A stretch of 52,071 nucleotides of DNA, taken from positions 1-52,071 of the forward strand of contig JBAYRO010000013.1 in NCBI GenBank assembly GCA_041676645.1, given 5' to 3'. This stretch comes from JAMLIN01 sp041676645. Lineage in GTDB: Bacteria; Pseudomonadota; Gammaproteobacteria; Burkholderiales; Burkholderiaceae_E. This document shows positions 1 through 8,783 of this stretch, piece by piece. A model generated the notes under the pieces. That model saw only the letters and a list, made by a program, of their open reading frames with translations. It was not told where the DNA came from and did no database searches. Position 1 is the first letter of the stretch; the number at the start of each line of letters is the position of its first letter. The position numbers and the translations under genes are program-made.

Positions 1-18
1 GCGAGCCACCGCCGGCTT

Positions 19-876
19 CTATTTCGGTCGACGGCCGGTCTCGGCCCGGGTTGCGGCCCAGCGCGCCTCGTCCCACTCCTGCATCGCGACGGCACTCGGG
101 CCGGCCGCACCCTGCAGCCACTTGCCGCCATCAATCACGACAGCCTCGCCGGTGATGTAGCCGGCCTGCGGCGACACGAGGAAGGCGGCGAGGTCGGCAA
201 GCTCGTCGAGGCGCCCCGTGCGACGCAGGGCGATGTCCTCGTCACCCTGCGCGCCGGCCAGGGTCGAGGGCGCGAGCTGGCCGCTGGCGCCCGGTGTCGG
301 GAACGAGCCCGGCGCGATGCCGACGAGCCGGATCCCCTTCGGCCCCCACTCCACCGCGAGGCTGCGGATCATCGACAGCACGCCGGCCTTGGCCACCGCC
401 GAGGGCATCTTGAAAGGCGCCCCGACCAGCGCCGACTGGGTCAGGATGCACAGCACATTGCCGGGCCGGCCGGCCGCGATCCAGCGCCGGCCGGCCGCCA
501 TCGTGCAGTACGCGCCCCCCTTGAGGACGATGTCGACGACGGCATCGAATGCCCGCGGGCTCAGCGTCTCGCTGCGGGCGAGGAAGTTGCCGGCGGCGTT
601 GTTGACCAGGGTATCGAGCGGACCTTTCTCCCAGATGCGATCGAAGCAGGCGTCGACCGCGGCCGCGTCGCGCACATCGCAGGCATGCGTCTCGACCGCG
701 ACGCCATGAGCTGCCTCGATCTCGCGCGCGGCGGCGGCGAGCACTTCGGCGCGCCGACCGAGAATTACCGGCTGCGCGCCGAGCGCCGCGAAGCGCTCGA
801 CCATCGCCCGGCCCAGGCCGGTGCCGCCACCGGTGACGAGGATGCGCTGGCCCGCCAGCAGGTTGTCGCGAAACAT
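19..876 (-). CDS. SDR oxidoreductase, 2,4-dienoyl-CoA reductase-like
   Basis: A 285-residue short-chain dehydrogenase. The Rossmann motif GGGTGLG is at about residues 16-22 and NNAAGNF at about 92-98. In place of the classical Tyr-x-x-x-Lys the protein reads PSAVAKAGV, the same Tyr-less arrangement seen in mitochondrial-type 2,4-dienoyl-CoA reductases (DECR), followed by AVEWGPKGIR and a DGGKWL tail. It probably reduces an unsaturated acyl-CoA with NADPH in the cytoplasm. It is the last gene of the minus-strand operon: its ATG lies three bases after the stop of the preceding synthetase gene, and an AGGGAGA ribosome site is inside that gene's end. The DECR-type subfamily is well supported. The substrate is inferred only from the acyl-CoA neighbours. 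Confidence 0.85.
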   Translation of the reverse strand: MFRDNLLAGQRILVTGGGTGLGRAMVERFAALGAQPVILGRRAEVLAAAAREIEAAHGVAVETHACDVRDAAAVDACFDRIWEKGPLDTLVNNAAGNFLARSETLSPRAFDAVVDIVLKGGAYCTMAAGRRWIAAGRPGNVLCILTQSALVGAPFKMPSAVAKAGVLSMIRSLAVEWGPKGIRLVGIAPGSFPTPGASGQLAPSTLAGAQGDEDIALRRTGRLDELADLAAFLVSPQAGYITGEAVVIDGGKWLQGAAGPSAVAMQEWDEARWAATRAETGRRPK

Positions 877-878
877 GT

Positions 879-3068
879 TCAGTCTCCCTGCGGTCGCAAG
901 CGCAGCAAGGCATCGACCGCCGACGCACCCCCGCCGGCCGGATGGACGAATACCGGATTGATCTCGATCTCGCCGATGCGACCGGCGGCCGCGGCGCCGA
1001 GCACCGACAGGCGATGCACCAGTTCGACGAAGGCGTCGACGTCGGCCGCCGGCGCGCCGCGCACACCGTCGAGCAGCGGGCGCATGCGCAGGGAGTCGAC
1101 GAGCCGGCGCGCCTCGGCGGCATCGACCGGCGCCGGGGCGAAGGCGGTGTCGCGCAGGACCTCGGTATGGATGCCGCCGGCGCCGACCATCAGCAGGGGA
1201 CCGAGGTCGGCGTCTTGGATGATGCCGGCGATCATCTCGATGCCCGGTGCCGCCATCGCCTGCACCAGCACGCCCTGCACCGGCGAATCCGACGCCAGGC
1301 GGTCGCCGACCTCCCGCAGTTCACGATAGCCCTGGCGCAGCGCGTCGGCATCGACAACACCGAGCCGGATCGCACCGGCTTCGGTCTTGTGCGGCAGGCC
1401 CGACGACTGCAGCTTGAGCGCCACCGGTGCGCCGATCGCCTCGAAAGCCGCCAGCGCCTCTTCCTCGGTCGTGACGAGCCGTCCCGCCGGGCCACCGATG
1501 CCAGCCGCTTCGAGCAGCACCCGGCTGTCGTGCTCCGTGAGCACCGCGCCGGGCGCGTGCGCAGCGAGCAGGGGAGCGATCGTCTCACGCATCGCCGCGA
1601 CTTCCGCGTCCGGCGTCTCGCGCCGAGCGAAGCGTTCACGGAAGCGCGCCCAGTCGACCAGGCCGCGCAGGCCGCGGGCACAGCCGTCGATCGTCGAGTA
1701 GACCGCACTGCCGGCACGGGCGGCGAAGTCGCGCATGAAGTCCGACGGCGGCGTGTACGAATAGAACACCACCGGCTTGCCCGAGCGGGCGATCGCGGCA
1801 CGGATCCGTTCGAGGTCGTAGGGATTGCGCTTGACCAGCGACAGCGGCGATACCAGCACCACCATGTCGATGTCCGGGCAGGCGACGACTTCGTCGAGCA
1901 CATCGTTGACGACCACCAGGGCCTGCGCGGTGATGTCGACCGGGTTGCCGGCCGAACCATACGACGGCAGATGGGCGAGCACGCGTCGCTGGGTGTCGGC
2001 ATCGAGCTCCGGCAGCTGCAGGCCTTCGGCGGCAAGCGCGTCGGCGAGCCAAGAACCCGAGCCGCCGGAGGCGGTAATGACCGCGACCCGGTCACCGGCG
2101 GGCAGCACCGGCATCGCGAAGGCCGCCGCATGGTCGAGCATGTGCTCGACCTCGTGGGCGCGGATCACGCCGTAGTGCGCGAAGAGCGCGTCGAAGGCGG
2201 CGTCCGACCCGGTCAGGCTGGCGGTATGCGAGATCGCCGCGCGCTGCGCCGCCGGCGAGCGACCCACCTTGGCGACGATCAGCGGCTTGCCGAGCTCGGC
2301 GGCGCGCCGCGCGAAGGGCGCCAGCCGCGCGCCATCGCGCACGCCTTCGAGGAAGAGCAGCATCTGGCGTACCCCAGGGTCCTCGACCAGGAACTCGGCG
2401 AAGTCGAGCACGCCGAGGTCGGCCTCGTTGCCGGTGCCGACCACGAAGTCGCCGCCGATGCGCCGGCGCAGCGCGCGGTTGTAGATCGAGAAACCGAGTC
2501 CGCCACTCTGCGAGACGATCGCGATGCCGCCGGGCAGTTCCCGCGGCTCCAGGCCCTGCGCCGCCTCCTCGGTGTCGATCGCCTGGCTGAAGGTCGCCGC
2601 CACCCGGCCGCGGGCATTGAAGTAGCCCATCGCATTGGGCCCGCCGATGCGCATCCCGCTCTCGCGCGCGATGCGGGTGATCTCGGCCTGGGCCGCGACC
2701 ATCTCGCCGCCCTCCTCCGCGAAACCCGAGGTGAAGACGATCGCGCCACGCACCCCGGCCGCCGCGCATTCGCGCAGCACGCCGACCACCGCCCGCGCCG
2801 GCACCGCGACGAGAGCGAGATCGACCGGATCGCCGGGAATCGCATCGATGCTGGGCACCGCCGCCAGGCCCTGGATCTCGGCATGCGAAGGAGTGACGGG
2901 GATGATCTCGCCATCGAAGCCGTGCTGGCGCAGGAGCACGATGAAGCGCCCCCGGATCCGCGCCGTATCGTTGCTCGCGCCGATGACGGCGATGCGCCGC
3001 GGAAAGAAGAAGCCCCGCAAAACAGAAATGGGGTCAGACACGATTTCTGAAATCGTGTCTGACCCCAT
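879..3068 (-). CDS. Acyl-CoA synthetase, NDP-forming (acetate-CoA ligase family)
   Basis: A fused ligase of about 730 residues. A CoA-binding Rossmann domain comes first (FFFPRRIAVIGASND). Next is a succinyl-CoA-synthetase-like domain with SQSGG and the phospho-histidine motif ISHTASLTGSD, then a C-terminal ATP-grasp domain (APVALKLQSSGLPHKTEAG, EIEINPVFVH). The family interconverts acyl-CoA with free acid while phosphorylating ADP; some members are regulatory or inactive. The start is ambiguous because a palindromic repeat lies over it. The ATG at 3068 is inside the repeat, an earlier ATG at 3101 overlaps the upstream gene, and TTG at 3020 gives a start right at the first family residues. 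Third gene of the acyl-CoA operon. Confidence 0.85.
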   Translation of the reverse strand: MGSDTISEIVSDPISVLRGFFFPRRIAVIGASNDTARIRGRFIVLLRQHGFDGEIIPVTPSHAEIQGLAAVPSIDAIPGDPVDLALVAVPARAVVGVLRECAAAGVRGAIVFTSGFAEEGGEMVAAQAEITRIARESGMRIGGPNAMGYFNARGRVAATFSQAIDTEEAAQGLEPRELPGGIAIVSQSGGLGFSIYNRALRRRIGGDFVVGTGNEADLGVLDFAEFLVEDPGVRQMLLFLEGVRDGARLAPFARRAAELGKPLIVAKVGRSPAAQRAAISHTASLTGSDAAFDALFAHYGVIRAHEVEHMLDHAAAFAMPVLPAGDRVAVITASGGSGSWLADALAAEGLQLPELDADTQRRVLAHLPSYGSAGNPVDITAQALVVVNDVLDEVVACPDIDMVVLVSPLSLVKRNPYDLERIRAAIARSGKPVVFYSYTPPSDFMRDFAARAGSAVYSTIDGCARGLRGLVDWARFRERFARRETPDAEVAAMRETIAPLLAAHAPGAVLTEHDSRVLLEAAGIGGPAGRLVTTEEEALAAFEAIGAPVALKLQSSGLPHKTEAGAIRLGVVDADALRQGYRELREVGDRLASDSPVQGVLVQAMAAPGIEMIAGIIQDADLGPLLMVGAGGIHTEVLRDTAFAPAPVDAAEARRLVDSLRMRPLLDGVRGAPAADVDAFVELVHRLSVLGAAAAGRIGEIEINPVFVHPAGGGASAVDALLRLRPQGD

Positions 3069-3076
3069 TTCTGTTT
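3020..3076. repeat. Palindromic repeat copy 1 (GGGGTCAGACAC family)
   Basis: Two 28-base arms (3020-3047 and 3049-3076) are perfect reverse complements around a single T. The core is AATGGGGTCAGACACGATT, and the outer six bases AAACAG/CTGTTT are specific to this site. It abuts the TAG stop of the upstream dehydrogenase (3077-3079) and is read in frame as the first residues of the synthetase open frame. Confidence 0.93.
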
Positions 3077-4141
3077 CTAGATGTCGACGATCGTCGGCCA
3101 TAGTGCATCGGCGCCGAGCCGTGCGACCTCGCGACCCAGCCGCTGCTGCCAGTACGTCTCGCCGCCGAATTCATCGCGCCAGGACCAGAGCCGGCGCGTC
3201 TGGTAGTGCAGCGAATGCTCGCGGGTGAAGCCGATCGCGCCGAGCACCTGGTGCACCGTCTCGGCGCCGCGGCCGGCGGCCTCCCCGGTACGCGACTTCG
3301 CGATCGCGACACGCAGGGCCGACGGCATCGCCGCATCGGCCTCGATCGCCTGGTCGGCCGCCGCGCGGGCGGTCGCGACATGGCCGGCCATCATCGCCAG
3401 CATGTGCTGGACCGCCTGGAACTTCGCGATCGGCCGGCCGAACTGGATCCGCTCGCCGGAATAGCGCAGGGCGATGTCCATTGCCGCCTCGAGCGCGCCC
3501 GCCATCTGCATGCTGCGCGCGAGCGCGCCCTCGAGCAGGATGCGCTCGGCGGCGCCCGGCATCGGCGCGAGCGCCACGACACGCGCCGCATCGAGCGCCA
3601 CCGCGCAGCGCGGCTCGCTCGCGAGATTGGCCGCGCTCTCGCCCACCGCATTGCCGATCGCCGCCAGCACGAGGAAGCTCTCCGCGCCGTCGACCGCAGC
3701 CAGCACCGCATGGGAGCAGTCGCGCGCCCAGGGCACCCGCTCCGCGGTGCCCACCAGGCTTTCCTGTTCGTCCTCGCGCGACAGCGCCACCGGCGTCGCC
3801 CCCGGCGCGGCGCTCGCGAGCGTGAGCGGTCCATCGGGCAGGGCGATGCCGGCCTCGGCCAGCAGGCGCCCGGCCACCAGGGTCTCGGCGAGCGGCACCG
3901 GCAGCGCATGGTAGGCGCTGCGGCGCAGCGCCAGCATGGCATCGGCCACCGACAGTCCCGCGCCCCCGGCATCCTCATGCAGCCAGGCGCGCGGCAGGCC
4001 GACATCCTCGAGCGCGGCCCAGAGTTCGACCGGAAACTCGCCGCGCTCGGCCGCCTCGCGCACCGCGCGCGTCGCGTGGTCCTCGGCGATCCGATCCACC
4101 GTGCGCAGCAAGGTATCGGTCAGGTTCGCATCTTCACTCAT
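3077..4141 (-). CDS. Acyl-CoA dehydrogenase, second subunit-like
   Basis: A 354-residue acyl-CoA dehydrogenase-fold flavoprotein. The C-terminal four-helix domain is recognisable (ALRYSGERIQFGRPIAKFQAVQHMLA, then HQVLGAIGFTREHSLHYQTRRL). The N-terminal and middle parts are divergent and Ala-rich. It is paired with the dehydrogenase encoded just upstream, as in operons where two different ACAD chains form a heteromer acting on bulky or ring acyl-CoAs. A heteromer is inference, not seen. The start was chosen at the ATG giving MSEDANL, 31 bases after the preceding stop; an earlier ATG at 4198 would overlap. The gene ends with TAG directly against palindrome copy 1. Confidence 0.85.
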   Translation of the reverse strand: MSEDANLTDTLLRTVDRIAEDHATRAVREAAERGEFPVELWAALEDVGLPRAWLHEDAGGAGLSVADAMLALRRSAYHALPVPLAETLVAGRLLAEAGIALPDGPLTLASAAPGATPVALSREDEQESLVGTAERVPWARDCSHAVLAAVDGAESFLVLAAIGNAVGESAANLASEPRCAVALDAARVVALAPMPGAAERILLEGALARSMQMAGALEAAMDIALRYSGERIQFGRPIAKFQAVQHMLAMMAGHVATARAAADQAIEADAAMPSALRVAIAKSRTGEAAGRGAETVHQVLGAIGFTREHSLHYQTRRLWSWRDEFGGETYWQQRLGREVARLGADALWPTIVDI

Positions 4142-4172
4142 CTCGTTGATCTCGCATTCAGCTTGTCGGTCA

Positions 4173-5321
4173 TCAGCGCATTCCCAGTCCGCGGGCAATC
4201 ATGCCCCGCAGGATTTCCCGGGTGCCGCCACGGATCGTGAACGAGGGTGAGCGCAGCATCGCGCTGCCGAGCAGTTCGTCGAACCCTGTGCCGGGCCCGA
4301 GACTGGGCTCGGTCGGCAGGATGCGGCGAATCACCTCGGGAATCTCGCGCTCGAATCCCGTGCCGACATCCTTCACCAGCGCGGCAGCGGTCGCCGGATT
4401 CTCGCCCCGGTCGATGCGCCCGGCGATCGAGCTCGACATCCGTCGCAGGGTCGCCAGGTGCGCCACCAGGCGGCCGATCTCCTCGGCCTGGCGATCGTCG
4501 GGCGTATCGCCCACCCGGCGGATCGTCTCGCGCAGCAGCTGGTAGGTCGACATGAAGCGGTCGGGCCCGCTGCGCTCGAAGGCCAGTTCGCCGGTGACCA
4601 TCTTCCAGCCAGCGCCGACTTCGCCGAGCACCATGTCGTCGGGCACGAAGTAGCCGTCGAACACCACCTCGTTGAAGTCATGCCCGCCGTACAGGTTGAG
4701 GATCGGCCGGATCGTGACCCCGGCCGCCTTCATGTCGCAGATGAACTGCGTCATGCCGGCATGGCGATCCTCGGACTTCGGCGCGCTGCGCGCCAGCACG
4801 ATGCCGTAGTGGGCCCGATGAGCATTGCTGGTCCAGACCTTGGTGCCGGTGATCTTCCAGCCGCCCTCGACCTTCTCGGCGCGGCTGCGCACCGCGGCCA
4901 GGTCGGAACCGGAATCGGGCTCGCTCATGCCGATGCAGAAGAAGCACTCGCCGCGGGCGATGCGCGGCAGGATCTCGCTGCGCGCCCGCTCGCTGCCATG
5001 GCGCAGGATCTGCGGCCCGCTCTGGCGGTCGGCCACCCAGTGGGCGCCGACCGGCGCGCCCCCGGCCAGCAGCTCCTCGACTACCACGTAGCGCTCGAGC
5101 ATCGAACGCTCCGCGCCGCCGTACTCCTTCGGCCAGCTCATGCCGATCCAGCCGCGCTCGCCGAGCTTGCGACTGAAATCGGGGTCGAAGGTATTCCAGG
5201 AATTGCGCTGCGGCCTGAAGGCCCCGGCGGCAACCTCCGCCGCGATCAGTTCGCGGACTTCCTCGCGCAGGGCCGGAACCGAGTCGGGCATCCGGACCGG
5301 CTCGAAGTCGAATTCGCGCAT
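4173..5321 (-). CDS. Acyl-CoA dehydrogenase
   Basis: A 382-residue acyl-CoA dehydrogenase oxidising an acyl-CoA to the enoyl-CoA with FAD. Visible family blocks are WPKEYGG, FFCIGMSEPDSGSDLA (FAD and substrate contacts), WKITGTKVWTSNA, and a C-terminal FTIRGGTREILRGMIARGLG. The ATG at 5321 follows GGAGACACTCG, a good ribosome site; the longer open frame upstream is not needed. It is the first gene of a four-gene minus-strand operon and is divergent from an enoyl-CoA hydratase whose ATG lies 153 bases away, so both probably share a control region. The combination resembles peripheral beta-oxidation of a branched, aromatic or alicyclic acid; the substrate is unknown. Confidence 0.92.
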   Translation of the reverse strand: MREFDFEPVRMPDSVPALREEVRELIAAEVAAGAFRPQRNSWNTFDPDFSRKLGERGWIGMSWPKEYGGAERSMLERYVVVEELLAGGAPVGAHWVADRQSGPQILRHGSERARSEILPRIARGECFFCIGMSEPDSGSDLAAVRSRAEKVEGGWKITGTKVWTSNAHRAHYGIVLARSAPKSEDRHAGMTQFICDMKAAGVTIRPILNLYGGHDFNEVVFDGYFVPDDMVLGEVGAGWKMVTGELAFERSGPDRFMSTYQLLRETIRRVGDTPDDRQAEEIGRLVAHLATLRRMSSSIAGRIDRGENPATAAALVKDVGTGFEREIPEVIRRILPTEPSLGPGTGFDELLGSAMLRSPSFTIRGGTREILRGMIARGLGMR

Positions 5322-5474
5322 CGAGTGTCTCCAGGAGAAGGGTTGCGCAAGCCTACGCCACGCGAGGTGATCTTTGAAGCCCGGAATGCATGCCGGCTGG
5401 CCAGGCGGCACAATGCGGAGTGCGAGAAGGATCGCCGCATCGTTGCGCCGGCCCCCGGAACCAGGAGTCAGTCC

Positions 5475-6272
5475 ATGTCAGAACCCGTGCTCTATGAACA
5501 GGATGGTCGCGTCGTCACCCTGACGCTGAACGAACCGGAAACCCGCAATGCGCTTTCCGACGAGATCATCGAGGCCCTGGTGGCCGCCGTCGATCGCATC
5601 AATGCCGATCTCGGCGTGGGCTGCGTCATCATCACCGGCGCCGGCGAGGGATTCTCCTCGGGCGGCAACGTCAAGGACATGCGCGAGCGCACCGGCCTGT
5701 TCGGCGGCGTGCCCACGCAGGCGCGCCGCGGCTATGTCTACGGCATCCAGCGCATCCCGATGGCGATGTACTCGCTCGAAGCCCCGGCGATCGCGGCGGT
5801 CAATGGCGCCGCGGTGGGCGCGGGCTGCGATCTCACCACCATGTGCGATATCCGGATCGCCAACCGCAAGGCGCGGTTCGCCGAGAGTTTCCTGCGGGTC
5901 GGCCTCGTCTCGGGTGACGGCGGCGCCTGGTTCCTGCCGCGCGCCGTCGGCATGTCGAAGGCCGCCGAGATGACCTTCACCGGCGACTTCCTCGATGCCG
6001 AGGAGGCGCTGGCCTGCGGCCTGGTGTCGCGGGTGGTCGACGACGACCAGCTCATGCCCACCGCCCGCAAGCTGGCCGAGAAGATCGCCCGCCAGCCGGT
6101 GCATTCGCTGCGCCTGACCAAGCGGCTGCTGCGCGAGTCGCAGCATGTGCCCCTGCATACCGCGCTGGAGATGGCGGCGTCGATGCAGGCGCTGGCGCAG
6201 AGCACCCACGACCAGCACGAGGCGGTGCTCGCCTTCCTGGAGAAGCGCAAACCGGAGTTCGAGGATCGCTGA
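5475..6272 (+). CDS. Enoyl-CoA hydratase/isomerase family protein
   Basis: A 265-residue crotonase. It opens with MSEPVLYEQDGRVVTLTLNE, then PETRNALSDE, the oxyanion-hole segment GEGFSSGGNVKDM, and AAVNGAAVGAGCDLTTMCD, followed by ARFAESFLRVGLVSGDGGAWFLPR with a catalytic-region acidic residue. It probably hydrates the enoyl-CoA made by the divergent dehydrogenases. AGGAG sits eight bases before the ATG. The longer open frame upstream is antisense to the dehydrogenase gene and is not coding. Hydratase, isomerase and dehydratase activities in this fold cannot be told apart from sequence alone. Confidence 0.92.
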   Translation: MSEPVLYEQDGRVVTLTLNEPETRNALSDEIIEALVAAVDRINADLGVGCVIITGAGEGFSSGGNVKDMRERTGLFGGVPTQARRGYVYGIQRIPMAMYSLEAPAIAAVNGAAVGAGCDLTTMCDIRIANRKARFAESFLRVGLVSGDGGAWFLPRAVGMSKAAEMTFTGDFLDAEEALACGLVSRVVDDDQLMPTARKLAEKIARQPVHSLRLTKRLLRESQHVPLHTALEMAASMQALAQSTHDQHEAVLAFLEKRKPEFEDR

Positions 6273-6280
6273 GACTCCAG

Positions 6281-6970
6281 TCAGGCTCCCGGCACCTCCA
6301 GCGTCACCCCCACCCGGGCGGCGGCATTGCGGATATGCGCGCGCATCGCCTTGCGCGCCGCCTTCGGCGAGCCGGTCGCGATGGCCTCGACGATGAGCTC
6401 ATGCTCGCGGATCGGCTCGCGGACCCGGGCCGGATCCGAGAAGGGCAGGCGCCGGCTGTGGTCGACGACCTCGGCGACGCTCTCGGACAGGTCGCGCAGC
6501 ATCGGGCTGCCGGCGATCTCGACGATGCAGACATGGAAGGCGTGGTCGGCATCGGAAGCCCGCAGCAGGTCGCCGGCATCGGCCGCGGCGCGCATCTGCT
6601 CGATCGTCGCGCGCAGTCGGGCGATGCCGCCCGGGGTGATGACGCTGGCCGCCAGTGCCACGGCCAGCTCCTCGAGTTCGTTGCGCACCATGTAGACGTC
6701 GCGCAGCGCATAGCGATCCTGGAAGCGCCAGCGGCCGCGGGCGCCCAGCGACCGGCTCTCGCCGGGACGATTGATGAACACCCCCCGCCCCGGCTCGCTG
6801 CGCAGCAGCCCGAGGCTCTCGAGCATCGCGATCGCCTCGCGCAGCGAGGCCCTGCTGACGCCGAGCTCGATGGCCAGTTCGCGTTGCCCGGGCAGCCGCC
6901 CCGTGGCGCGCCAGTCCCGGCCCCGTATCCGGCGCTGCAACTTCCTGGCGATCTGCTCGGTGGTGTTCAT
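6281..6970 (-). CDS. GntR-family transcriptional regulator, FadR/FCD type
   Basis: A 229-residue regulator. The N-terminal winged helix reads LPGQRELAIELGVSRASLREAIAMLESLGLLRSEPGRGVF at about residues 25-65. A C-terminal FCD ligand domain follows, with the metal-binding pattern DADHAFHVCIVEIAGSPML, then HSRRLPF and HELIVEAIATG. FCD regulators usually sense small carboxylic acids or acyl compounds and repress a nearby operon. The ATG at 6970 begins MNTTEQIARKL; longer frames upstream look non-coding. Its target is probably the divergent amidase, the convergent enoyl-CoA hydratase/acyl-CoA genes, or itself. A near-palindromic site lies about 90 bases upstream (7057-7073). Confidence 0.9.
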   Translation of the reverse strand: MNTTEQIARKLQRRIRGRDWRATGRLPGQRELAIELGVSRASLREAIAMLESLGLLRSEPGRGVFINRPGESRSLGARGRWRFQDRYALRDVYMVRNELEELAVALAASVITPGGIARLRATIEQMRAAADAGDLLRASDADHAFHVCIVEIAGSPMLRDLSESVAEVVDHSRRLPFSDPARVREPIREHELIVEAIATGSPKAARKAMRAHIRNAAARVGVTLEVPGA

Positions 6971-7056
6971 TCGCTCTGTTTCCCGATCCTGGAACCCTGG
7001 TCCGCTGCGGTCCGACCCGATTGACAGGATGCCGCGGCGGCGGCACGATGTCCGCC

Positions 7057-7073
7057 AACTGGTCTGACCGGTT
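7057..7073. promoter_or_regulatory. Candidate operator for the FadR-type regulator
   Basis: AACTGGTC-T-GACCGGTT is a 17-base near-perfect inverted repeat (one mismatch pair) in the divergent region between the regulator (start 6970) and the amidase (start 7159). FCD-type GntR proteins typically bind short palindromes of the TGGTnnnACCA kind, and this matches that form. Assignment is inference from position and symmetry. Confidence 0.5.
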
Positions 7074-7158
7074 GAACCGGCAGCAGAAAACACGGAGACA
7101 ACTATAGCCGAGCCCACTTCCGGCTCGGTGATGGATCCCTCGAGCAGCCGAGCCCCGC

Positions 7159-8709
7159 GTGGACGACATCCTTGAACGCTTCGAGCGCGCCATGGACAGC
7201 ATGGCCGGAATCGGTCGATATCCCTTCGACCGGCGCGAGGCATGGCTCGAGCGGCTGCGAATCAATCTTCCCGAACTGGCCGCATTCGAACGACTGCGGC
7301 CCGAAACGGAGATCGGCCTGCTCGGCCCGCCAGCGAGCATCGTTCAGCCCGGCGGCGAGCCGGTCGCCGACGATGCCGATGGCGCCGCTGCGATCGCCCG
7401 CGACTGCCGCGCCCGCCCGGAGCAGGCCGCTGCGCCCGCGCTGGCCGCGCTGGAGTTCGCGCGACGCAACGCGCATCTCAATGCCTTCATCAGCCTGGCC
7501 GACGCGGCGGCGATCGAAGCCGCCGCGACGTGGGCGCGGGGCGCCCTGCGCGACGGCGCCCCCATGCCGCTGATGGGCGTGCCGGTGGCCGTCAAGGACC
7601 TGATGCAGGTCGCCGGCCTGCCCCAGACCAACGGCAGCGGCGGACCGGAGCCGGCAACGGCCGACCGGGATGCGCTCGCCGTCGCCCGCCTGCGCGAGGC
7701 CGGCGCCATCTTCGTCGGCATGGCCAACCTGCACGAACTGGCCTACGGCATCACCAGCCGGAATCCGCACTACGGCGCGGTCGTCAATCCACGTCATCCG
7801 GACCGTACCCCCGGCGGCTCGAGCGGCGGCTCGGCGGCGGCGGTGGCGGCCGGCATCGTCCGGCTTGCGATCGGCACCGATACCGCCGGCTCGATCCGGC
7901 TGCCGGCCGCCTGCTGCGGCGTGGTCGGCTTCAAGCCGAGCTTCGACGCGATTCCGCGCGATGGCTCGCAGGCGCTCGGCACCAGCCTCGACCATCTCGG
8001 CCCGATCACCGCCAACGTCGCCGATGCCGCCCTGATGTTCTCGGTGATGGCGGGCCAGCCCGCCCGTACGGCGCGCCGACTACCGCTGGCCGGCCTGCGG
8101 ATCGGGGTGCCGACCCGCCACTTCTTCGATCCGGTCGCGCCGGATGTCGATCGTGCGGTCCGCGCCGCCCTCGAGCGCATGCGCGAGGACGGCGCCCGGC
8201 TCGTGCCGGTCGAGCTGCCGGGCATCGAATCCGCCGCGGCCCTGCAGCTCATGAGCCTGTGCGCCGAAGCGACCGACCTGCACTGGGCGCGCCTGGTGGA
8301 ACGGCCCGAGACCCTCGGCCCCGATGTCCGGGTGCGCCTCGAGATCGGCCAGTTCCTGCCGGCGACCTGGTACACCCGCGCGCAACGCGGCCGGGCCGCG
8401 CTCGCGGCGATGTTCGCGACAACGATGCAGCAGGTGGATGTGCTGGTCACGCCCACATTGCGCGTCGAGCCGCCCCGCCAGGGGGCCGCCAGCGCCCGCA
8501 TCGACGGGCGCGACATACCGCTGCATACCGCGCTGACATCGCTGACCATGCCCTTCAACCTGACCGGCATGCCGGCGCTGACCCTGCCCTGTGGCCGGGG
8601 CGACGAGGGCCTGCCGATAGGAATACAGATCGCCGGACACAACGGCGACGACTGGCGCGTGCTGGACACCGGCGCGCGGCTCGAAGACCTGCTTGACCAG
8701 GCAAACTGA
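7159..8709 (+). CDS. Amidase (amidase signature family)
   Basis: A 516-residue serine amidase with the Ser-cisSer-Lys triad. The Lys is in VAVKDL (about K146), the GGSSGGS stretch lies at about 219-225, and the nucleophile is in TDTAGSIRLPA (about S245). The family hydrolyses amides or carbamates such as indoleacetamide, aliphatic or aryl amides, or allophanate; it is not GatA, which is encoded elsewhere in the window. An N-terminal extension of about 65 residues precedes the catalytic core. The start is GTG at 7159 with no strong ribosome site. It is divergent from a FadR-type regulator and ends six bases before palindrome copy 2. The substrate cannot be named. Confidence 0.88.
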   Translation: MDDILERFERAMDSMAGIGRYPFDRREAWLERLRINLPELAAFERLRPETEIGLLGPPASIVQPGGEPVADDADGAAAIARDCRARPEQAAAPALAALEFARRNAHLNAFISLADAAAIEAAATWARGALRDGAPMPLMGVPVAVKDLMQVAGLPQTNGSGGPEPATADRDALAVARLREAGAIFVGMANLHELAYGITSRNPHYGAVVNPRHPDRTPGGSSGGSAAAVAAGIVRLAIGTDTAGSIRLPAACCGVVGFKPSFDAIPRDGSQALGTSLDHLGPITANVADAALMFSVMAGQPARTARRLPLAGLRIGVPTRHFFDPVAPDVDRAVRAALERMREDGARLVPVELPGIESAAALQLMSLCAEATDLHWARLVERPETLGPDVRVRLEIGQFLPATWYTRAQRGRAALAAMFATTMQQVDVLVTPTLRVEPPRQGAASARIDGRDIPLHTALTSLTMPFNLTGMPALTLPCGRGDEGLPIGIQIAGHNGDDWRVLDTGARLEDLLDQAN

Positions 8710-8715
8710 GGCAGA

Positions 8716-8767
8716 AAAAATGGGGTCAGACACCATTTACTCATAAATGGTGTCTGACCCCATTTTT
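8716..8767. repeat. Palindromic repeat copy 2 (GGGGTCAGACAC family)
   Basis: Arms of 24 bases (8716-8739 and 8744-8767) flank a four-base loop, with the variant inner part GACACCATTTA. It sits between the convergent stops of the amidase (8709) and the AmpG-like gene (8784). On the right, a 12-base unit that starts with the AmpG-like gene's stop codon (TGATCCGAAAAA, minus strand) is present twice in tandem and runs into the arm. Confidence 0.93.
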
Positions 8768-8783
8768 CGGATCATTTTTCGGA

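Noticed and set aside
7062..7069. GTCTGACC inside the FadR-type operator as a copy of the dispersed palindrome
   Set aside because: Only eight bases match, the flanks differ and the site is a short operator-like palindrome. Best explained as coincidence.
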